Shown here: positions 56,909 through 64,000 of the stretch, piece after piece
Layout of the letters: the number at the start of each line of letters is the position of its first letter
How positions within the stretch are numbered: the stretch's first letter is position 1
Source of the DNA: Ashinkailepas kermadecensis
Taxonomy: Eukaryota; Arthropoda; Thecostraca; Neolepadidae
Assembly (NCBI GenBank): GCA_034440615.1
Contig: JAOTOM010005058.1
Location: 310,001 to 374,000 of the forward strand
Length of the DNA stretch: 64,000 nt
Direction of reading: 5' to 3'
Translations under genes and position numbers: made by a program
The notes under the pieces: model-generated
Databases searched by the model: none
Told to the model about the DNA's origin: nothing
Seen by the model: the letters and a program-made list of their open reading frames with translations, nothing else

Positions 56909-57245
56909 GCCAGCACGTGCACAGAAGCCGGAGAAAGCCAGCCGAGCGAGATTTGTTGGCTGAGGCCAGCTCGCCTTAAGTTACGCGCTGTTAACGGCGG
57001 CTATGCTGGGTCGGCCCGCCCTCGAGATCCAAACAGCGACGTTCGTCAGCAGCAGGAGGCGGCCGTGCGCCTGCTCCGTAATTACACAGACGGGATGCGG
57101 CCGTCGTTAGTGAGTGGCTCGGCCGGACGCCGCGCGGCCATACGGAGCACGAGACCGTCGCTGGCAGACCTACCACCCGCCAATTAGTTCGCGCTGGCCT
57201 GACATACATTCGTGCTTCGGCAAACTGCACCAGAAGCATCTTAGG
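56909..57245. other. GC-rich sequence before the 60-bp array C
   Basis: GC- and CpG-rich; open in several frames without recognisable domain. Confidence 0.4.
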
Positions 57246-57480
57246 CCCTGTTGCGCCGGGGTAGTCGTCAGCGGCTTGAGTGCTCGCGTCGGCTGGTTTT
57301 GTCGCCCCTGTTGCGCCGGGGTAGTCGTCAGCGGCTTGAGTGCTCGCGCCGGCTGGTTTTGTCGCCCCCGTTGCGCCGGGGTAGTCGTCAGCGGCTTGAG
57401 TGCTCGCGTCGGCTGGTTTTGTCGCCCCTGTTGCGCCGGGGTAGTCGTCAGCGACGTGCTTGCGTGCGCCGACTGGTTTC
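57246..57480. repeat. 60-bp minisatellite C, about 4 copies
   Basis: Units CCCTGTTGCGCCGGGGTAGT, then CGTCAGCGGCTTGAGTGCTC, then GCGTCGGCTGGTTTTGTCGC at 57246, 57306, 57366 and 57426; the last is diverged in its second half. The period is exactly 60 bp. Open frames in all directions are artefacts. Confidence 0.95.
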
Positions 57481-58293
57481 CACTTGTGTGGTGTCGCCAC
57501 CGGCACCGGACGAACCACAGGGAAAGCATCAACTCGAAAACATCAAAAGGCAACTGGTGGACAAGCATCATTCCGTCTTCCATGGCCACTTCACGGTCAA
57601 GGGGGCTCGTGATGACACTTCTCATCTAGTATTGTGTGGGTGTTAAAACATCACCTATAGGCTACCCTGCAACGATAGGCAGTTTTAACTTCAGTTCAAA
57701 TATGGGAAATTTTGAAGTGTAAGAATGCATTGCCTGAGATAACTAGAAAGGTAAACCCAGCACATCTAGATGCAAATCTAGTCACAGGCAGACCTAAAAG
57801 TATACGTCTAACGAGATAAGCTCCAACAAATCAAGACTTTTATTCAAAAGTATTTCTATCTGAACATTATTGATCTATTTGCCAAACGGTCTCTGGCACC
57901 AATATCCCAAAGCATAGGTAAAGGTAAATGCATTGCGCCAAGTTCGTAAATACTCTCACCCATTGCTTCGCGAATCATGGAGGCGGTGGAACGGAACTTA
58001 TCCTTGCTTCTGACTCCCAGCACTAAAATACGTTTTTATCAGCGACCTCAACGTGGCGGGAAGAACATCTGTGTGTGCACGTGTTCTAAAATAAATGACT
58101 GTCTGAGCCCAAACAAGCGGCTTTAAAAGGATTTGATATTAATACTTTCAATTACAAAGTGACGTGCACACGTTCATCAGTGGTCAATCTTCAATTAATG
58201 TCAGCACGGTTCCAGCTGATTCTCTCACGTTCACCGTGCACGATGCCAAGCGGTAAAAATAAGAATAAGTTGAAATCGTCCTACCCACTACGC
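57481..58293. other. Unique sequence, nothing recognised
   Basis: GC-rich for the first about 130 bp, then AT-rich. No gene seen. Confidence 0.5.
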
Positions 58294-58578
58294 ACGTGGG
58301 CCGCCTTAGGCACATCTACTCATAGCATGGTGTCGTAGAGTTCGTGAGCTACGTTTCATGCAGTTTGGCTACACCGAGGTGCCTTGTTCAACAGCGACCG
58401 TGGGCCGTTTTATGCACAGCTACCAGTAGCATCGTTTTCAACAGCATCTATTTCAATAGCACCTATTTCAACAGCTCACGCGGGTCGCTTTATGTACAGG
58501 TAGCAATAGCATCGGGTCACAGAGTTAGTGAGCTATGTGTCATACAGTTTGGCTCCCCCGAGGTGCTTATTTCAACAA
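58294..58578. repeat. Diverged tandem repeat (units about 105 and 80 bp)
   Basis: Three related blocks start at 58295, 58399 and 58479 with CGTGGGCCGCCTTAGGCACA, CGTGGGCCGTTTTATGCACA and CGCGGGTCGCTTTATGTACA. The first and third continue into GAGTTCGTGAGCTACGT / GAGTTAGTGAGCTATGT and CAGTTTGGCT...CCGAGGTGC. The middle one carries a TTTCAACAGCAT / TTTCAATAGCAC short repeat instead. Confidence 0.75.
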
Positions 58579-60280
58579 AGCTCGGGTAAGATAAGAGAAG
58601 TTTCAACAAAGATATGACATGTTGCTGGTCTGTTTTATAGTCAAGCTTGTGAAACATATGTTTACGTGAATGCGTGTGTACGTCGGTGGGTATGTGTGCG
58701 CGTATGTGTGCATGGTTCTGTGCGTTTCCAGCATTATTCCAGGTTTTCTCCATCCACTTTGAATGACTTGTTCACAAGCTGAACAACATAAATGGGCCTG
58801 TAAAACTGTTCACAAGGAACACGTCACACAGCATTGCCCACGATACATCTACACTCGGGCGTTCGAAAATGTGCTCTTTGCAAGGGTTTGTAAGCTCTGT
58901 ATTGTGCAACTAGATTAGGTTATATGCACTTTCAGATGGTTTCAACTAATGGCAAATTTAACACACTAAACAAGAACACATGGTCAAATAAAGGCGCTAT
59001 AATTTTTCAGGGCACACTTTCCCAAGGGCATCGGATCGTCAAAGGTGCAGTCCATGAGGAGGGGAGGGGTAGCCTCCCCTTATGAACCAAAAATACACTA
59101 GTTCAAACAAGACATTTTGATGTTTTCATCACCTTGGCGCGCCGAGAGCGTTCTATGTTTCCTGACATTTGTTTGATCCGCTCCATTAAGAAATCATGGC
59201 TGCTCCACTGCGTATCATAGCCACCTCATCTTACAAAGTGAACCTAAATGTACGTAGAGTATGCCACGTTCCGGAAATGGTAAGGGCAAGATGGTCTCAT
59301 CTACTTTGAGGCCTATCACACAGGCCTATCATAAAGGTTGATTACTAGCACTCAATAAACGACATTGGCGCCATTGATGTGTCATCGGCCAACTTGTGGT
59401 GGCAGATGGTGCTCATGTTTTGCCACTGGTGCCATGTATCTAGTGTTTATTCGAAGCATGCCTGCGGGTGGTGCTTACTATGCGTTTTCAAGTACGACTA
59501 TGAGCCAATTTTTATAAGCTTAAGTTGTCGTGTCAGGTAACTGAGCTATGATGGCATAAAAGGGAATATATAAGGCAGGTATGTGCCGAGCTCGCAAATT
59601 ATCCGCGATTGCTTTGCTCCGCGACACTTGTTGCTCTCAACTGGGGAATGTTGGCTGTGGTATTCACGGACAACTCACCAACCTTACAACTGGTTTGTGA
59701 CAATTCGCACTCTAGGTGCAAAAAATAGTGTTTTCTGGCACTCTTCGGAGGGTTGCAATACGAAATCAATACTTCGACATCATCTAACCCTTTTCTTGTG
59801 GGCCCAAATACAACATATCCCGCGCCGTACGTATTTTTAAGGTATCGTGAAATAACATGTCACGTGTGCATCGTGTATTTTTTTTTGTACATAGGGACAG
59901 ATTAAGTGACAATGTTCCATGAATTTATAGAAAAAGGAACCTTCAGCTGACTTGAGAGGCAAGCCAGTAACCCCAGATATAGAAATAGACCATCGATATA
60001 GTCACGTGCAACACGCTGTTTTGTTGTTGTTGTTTCATATCACTGGTATCTGCCAACTGTATACGCTAGGAGGATCGCAACAACTCTCCTTGCACTGGGT
60101 GATGGGAAGGGGGAGGGGGGAGGGTTGGTGGCAAAATACAAAATGTTATGCACAGGTCACAGTTAGTGCCCCACTTACGACACACCAATTCTACCCATGC
60201 ACGTAGTCTGTAATTAAATCTTTACGCTATGCCATGTTAAGGAGTAAACACCAGCCATCCGGGGTCTGCATTATGCTACG
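58579..60280. other. Unique sequence, nothing recognised
   Basis: AT-rich. Short G-rich runs occur near 59056 and 60107. No gene seen. Confidence 0.5.
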
Positions 60281-62130
60281 TCATACCGCACAGCTTGGCA
60301 CGCCCATCACGGTATGCTGTCCGTCTGGCATAGGCGTCCCACCAGCCACAAGTTATATCATGCCGCACAGCTTGGCACACTCATCATGGTATGCTGTCCG
60401 TCTGGCATAGGCGTCCCACCAGCCACCCGTTATACCATACCGCACAGTTTGGCACGCCCATCATGGTATGCTGTTCGTCTGGCATAGGCGTCCCACCAGC
60501 CACAAGCTATATCATACCGCACAGCTTGGCACACCCATCATGGTATGCTGTCCATCTGGCATAGGCGTCCCACCAGCCACAATAAATGTTATACCATACC
60601 GCACAGCTTGGCACGCCCATCACGGTATGCTGTCCGTCTGGCATAGGCGTCCCACCAGCCACCCGTTATACCATACCGCACAGTTTGGCACGCCCATCAT
60701 GGTATGCTGTCCGTCTGGCATAGGCGTCCCACCAGCCACCCGTTATACCATACCGCACAGTTTGGCACGCCCATCATGGTATGCTGTCCGTCTGGCATAG
60801 GCGTCCCACCAGCCACACGTTATACCATACCGCACAGCTTGGCACACCCACCATGGTATGCTGTCCGTCTGGCATAGGCGTCCCACCAGCCACAAGTTAT
60901 ACCATACCGCACAGCTTTGCACACAAAAAACCACCATGGTATGCTGTCCGTCTGGCATAGGCGTCCCACCAGCCACCCGTTATACCATACCGCACAGCTT
61001 GGCACGCCCATCACGGTATGCTGTCCGTCTGGCATAGGCGTCCCACCAGCCACAAGTTATACCATACCGCACAGCTTGGCACACCCATCATGGTATGCTG
61101 TCCGTCTGGCATAGGCGTCCCACCAGCCACAAGTTATACCATACCGCACAGCTTGGCACACCCACCATGGTATGCTGTCCGTCTGGCATAGGCGTCCCAC
61201 CAGCCACAAGTTATACCATACCGCACAGCTTGGCACACCCATCACGGTATGCTGTCCGTCTGGCATAGGCGTCCCACCAGCCACAAGTTATACCATACCG
61301 CACAGCTTGGCACACCCACCATGGTATGCTGTCCGTCTGGCATAGGCGTCCCACCAGCCACCCGTTATACCATACCGCACAGCTTGGCACGCCCATCACG
61401 GTATGCTGTCCGTCTGGCATAGGCGTCCCACCAGCCACCCGTTATACCATACCGCACAGCTTGGCACACCCATCATGGTATGCTGTCCGTCTGGCATAGG
61501 CGTCCCACCAGCCACAAGTTATACCATACCGCACAGCTTGGCACACCCACCATGGTATGCTGTCCGTCTGGCATAGGCGTCCCACCAGCCACAAGTTATA
61601 CCATACCGCACAGCTTGGCACACCCACCATGGTATGCTGTCCGTCTGGCATAGGCGTCCACCAGCCACAAGTTATACCATACCGCACAGCTTTGCACACA
61701 CCCCACAGTATATTGTCCGTCTGGCATAGGCGTCCCACCAGCCACAAGTTATACCATACCGCACAGCTTGGCACACCCATCATGGTATGCTGTCCGTCTG
61801 GCATAGGCGTCCCACCAGCCACAAGTTATATCATACCGCACAGCTTGGCACACCCATCATGGTATGCTGTCCGTCTGGCATAGGCGTCCCACCAGCCACC
61901 CGTTATACCATACCGCACAGCTTGGCACCCCCATCATGGTATGCTGTCCGTCTGGCATAGGCGTCCCACCAGCCACAAGTTATACCATACCGCACAGCTT
62001 GGCACACCCATCACGGTATGCTGTCCGCCTGGCATAGGCGTCCCACCAGCCACAAGTCATACCATACCGCACAGCTTGGCACGCCCATCATGGTATACTC
62101 TCCGTCAGACATGGGCGTCACACCAGCTAT
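60281..62130. repeat. 77-bp minisatellite, about 24 copies
   Basis: The largest tandem array in the window. Unit CCACAAGTTATACCATACCG, then CACAGCTTGGCACACCCATC, then ATGGTATGCTGTCCGTCTGG, then CATAGGCGTCCCACCAG. Variants (CCACCCGTTATA, CACGCCCATCACGG, CCACCATGG) are interspersed, and two or three neighbours often share the same combination, so exchange between units is ongoing. One copy near 60582 has a 6-bp insertion, one near 60924 has an AAAAAA insertion, and one near 61660 lost a base. The end copies are degenerate. The short open frames seen are because 77 is not a multiple of 3. Confidence 0.95.
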
Positions 62131-62921
62131 CCGGCAGCATAAGATCTCCGCGTCTGGCACATATATTGGTCAGCACGGTGCACGCAGAAGTCGAACAAGT
62201 CAGCTCTGTCTCAGAAAATCGCAATGGTGTTTCGACATGGGATGTTAATGCCAACATGTATACACATCATTGGTGTTTCTGTTTAGTATCTATGTATTGG
62301 TAGCCGTACAAACTGGTTAAGTCTAAGCACATAGGTCGTTGAACCCTGTTGATGGCGCTCTGACGCGGGCGGGACGCTTTGCCTGGTGTTAAATGAAGTA
62401 GATGTGTTGCATTTACTGATAAAGACATGCATCGATTATGTGTCTCTTCCTGTGTGCCACCTTTGCGATGACAAGATAAGCTGCCTGACTCCCACGGTGG
62501 CAGACACGTGAGTGGCGTTTTCAGCCTCCAATGTGTGCGCACACGCTGGTGTTGTGGACGTGGCCGTCTGTCACGGAAATCGCCACCCGTCACGGCCACA
62601 TAGCTGGTCACCAGCACGCATTCTGTCACAAGTACCAACTTCGAAAGTGCACACCCTCAGTCACAAAAGTCGCTGTCAGTTACTTAAATATAATATAAGA
62701 TATGTATATATATATATATATCCATATATTGCGTGTAAAGAAAATATACCACCTTCAATATACCAGAAGCATCTAAGAGCCATTCTTCGTTGTATTAAAC
62801 AATATATATACATCAATACATCGCTGATTGTTAGTGACACATACTAGTCAGGAGCACAACATTGACCAACGCTCGGCCAAAGAGCTCTGCGGATCTCAAC
62901 GCGACCAGCACCACACCCCGT

Positions 62922-62925
<4 letters not shown>
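62131..62925. other. Unique sequence, nothing recognised
   Basis: A short TATATATATATA run lies at 62703-62720. No gene seen. Confidence 0.5.
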
Positions 62926-62987
<62 letters not shown>

Positions 62988-63010
62988 CACGCACGCACGC
63001 ACACGTGTGC
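62926..63010. repeat. (CA)n microsatellite
   Basis: About 29 AC units to 62984, followed by imperfect CTACACGCACGC repeats. Confidence 0.95.
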
Positions 63011-63194
63011 CGCCCGCAAGAACATACCACTTCCAGTGTTCAGCGCGGCTGGTCGGGCCACGTGGCGTGCCTTGAGAGCAGGCCTTCACCTGGCCACATC
63101 GGCTCGTGTCATTATCATTATCCACAGTAGCGTTGGGAACCAGAGTGGACAGTTCACGTGCACCAGCGTTCGCCTTTCGCTGGACCATCTCCCG

Positions 63195-63884
63195 AGTGAT
63201 AGTTGCACGCCTCACGTCGCTCCCCAGTGCCAGTTGCACGCCACACGTCGCCCCCAGTGGCAGTTGCACGCCACACGTCGCCCCCTCCCAGTAACAGTTG
63301 CACGCCACACGTCGCCTCCCAGTGACAGTTGCACGCCACACGTCGCCCCCTCCCAGTAACAGTTGCACGCCACACGTCGCCTCCCAGTGACAGTTGCACG
63401 CCACACGTCGCCTCCCAGTGACAGTTGCACGCCACACGTCGCCTCCCAGTGACAGTTGCACGCCACACGTCGCCCCCAGTGACAGTTGCACGCCTCACGT
63501 CGCCCTCAGTGACAGTTGCACGTCACACGTCGCCCCCTCCCAGTAACAGTTGCACGCTACACGTCGTCCCCCCTCCCAGTGACAGTTGCACGCCACACGT
63601 CGCCTCCCAGTAACAGTTGCACGCCACACGTCGCCTCCCAGTGACAGTTGCACGCCACACGTCGCCTCCCAGTAACAGTTGCACGCCACACGTCGCCTCC
63701 CAGTGACAGTTGCACGCCACACGTCGCCTCCCAGTGACAGTTGTGCGACACACGTCGCCTCCCAGTAACAGTTGCGCGCCACACGTCGCCTCCCAGTGAC
63801 AGTTGCGCGCCACACGTCGCCCCTCACAGTAACAGTTGCACGCCACATGTCACCTCCCAGTGACAGTTGCACGCCACACGTCGC
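63195..63884. repeat. 31-bp minisatellite with length variants, about 22 copies
   Basis: Unit CGTCGCCTCCCAGTGACAGT plus TGCACGCCACA. Variants are 27-36 bp through changes in the C-run (GCCCCC, GCCCCCTCCC, GTCCCCCCTCCC) and TGACAG/TAACAG. The TAACAG form tends to alternate with TGACAG, a hint of a two-unit higher-order pattern. Open frames across it are artefacts. The sequence from 63885 to the window end is GC-rich and unassigned. Confidence 0.95.
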
Positions 63885-64000
63885 GTCGATGCGTGGTGGT
63901 CACCTTATGGCTGTTGATGACGTTCACCGTCGCCGACGTGGGCGGCCCGTGCCGCGCTCGTGCCGCGCCCGACTGCAAGCGACAGCGCCATTCAGCACTG

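Noticed and set aside
60468..62303. Repeated 75-126-codon ORFs over the 77-bp array
   Set aside because: They are the same satellite read in shifted frames and have no independent support.

Overview
This is eukaryotic DNA, almost certainly from an invertebrate animal. The evidence is GT-AG introns interrupting PDZ-domain coding sequence, a decayed non-LTR retrotransposon, a tRNA-derived SINE, several families of cut-and-paste DNA transposon, and many dinucleotide repeats and minisatellites. A crustacean or similar protostome would fit, but nothing in the window fixes the taxon.

The only clearly cellular gene is on the minus strand. Four exons (15210-15375, 9505-11308, 7554-8179, 3684-3819) join in a consistent reading frame to give about 910 residues of an internal part of a scaffold protein. 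This part holds a long Ser/Arg-rich disordered stretch and two PDZ domains, each split by an intron just before or at the conserved GDEI turn. The closest family I recognise is PDZD2 / pro-interleukin-16-like. Start and stop codons are not identified; the gene probably continues past both ends of what can be seen. One intron (3820-7553) contains a dead LINE on the opposite strand.

From about 15.4 kb to the end I see no convincing cellular gene. This part is AT-rich unique DNA broken up by GC-rich islands, minisatellites (periods 24, 27, 31, 34, 40, 60, 60, 60, 66, 73, 77 and 90 bp), AT/TG/CA microsatellites and mobile elements. The best-defined elements are: (1) a 2.54-kb transposon at 41893-44433, flanked by TTAA, with about 335-bp inverted arms, asymmetric subterminal repeats and a 297-codon ORF; (2) a 1.43-kb hAT-type element at 24951-26382 with an 8-bp target duplication, inserted into a 40-bp minisatellite; (3) a Harbinger-like element at about 49275-51034 with a 200-bp SINE (own 8-bp target duplication) nested in it; (4) a roughly 0.95-kb element at 53578-54529 whose ends carry repeated palindromic AATCCGGATT motifs; (5) a 220-bp dispersed repeat found at 16.1 kb and 21.3 kb.

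The strongest candidate for something undescribed is the TTAA-flanked element and its protein. The minisatellite landscape is the second: three unrelated arrays share an exact 60-bp period, and the window ends with 77-bp and 31-bp arrays.
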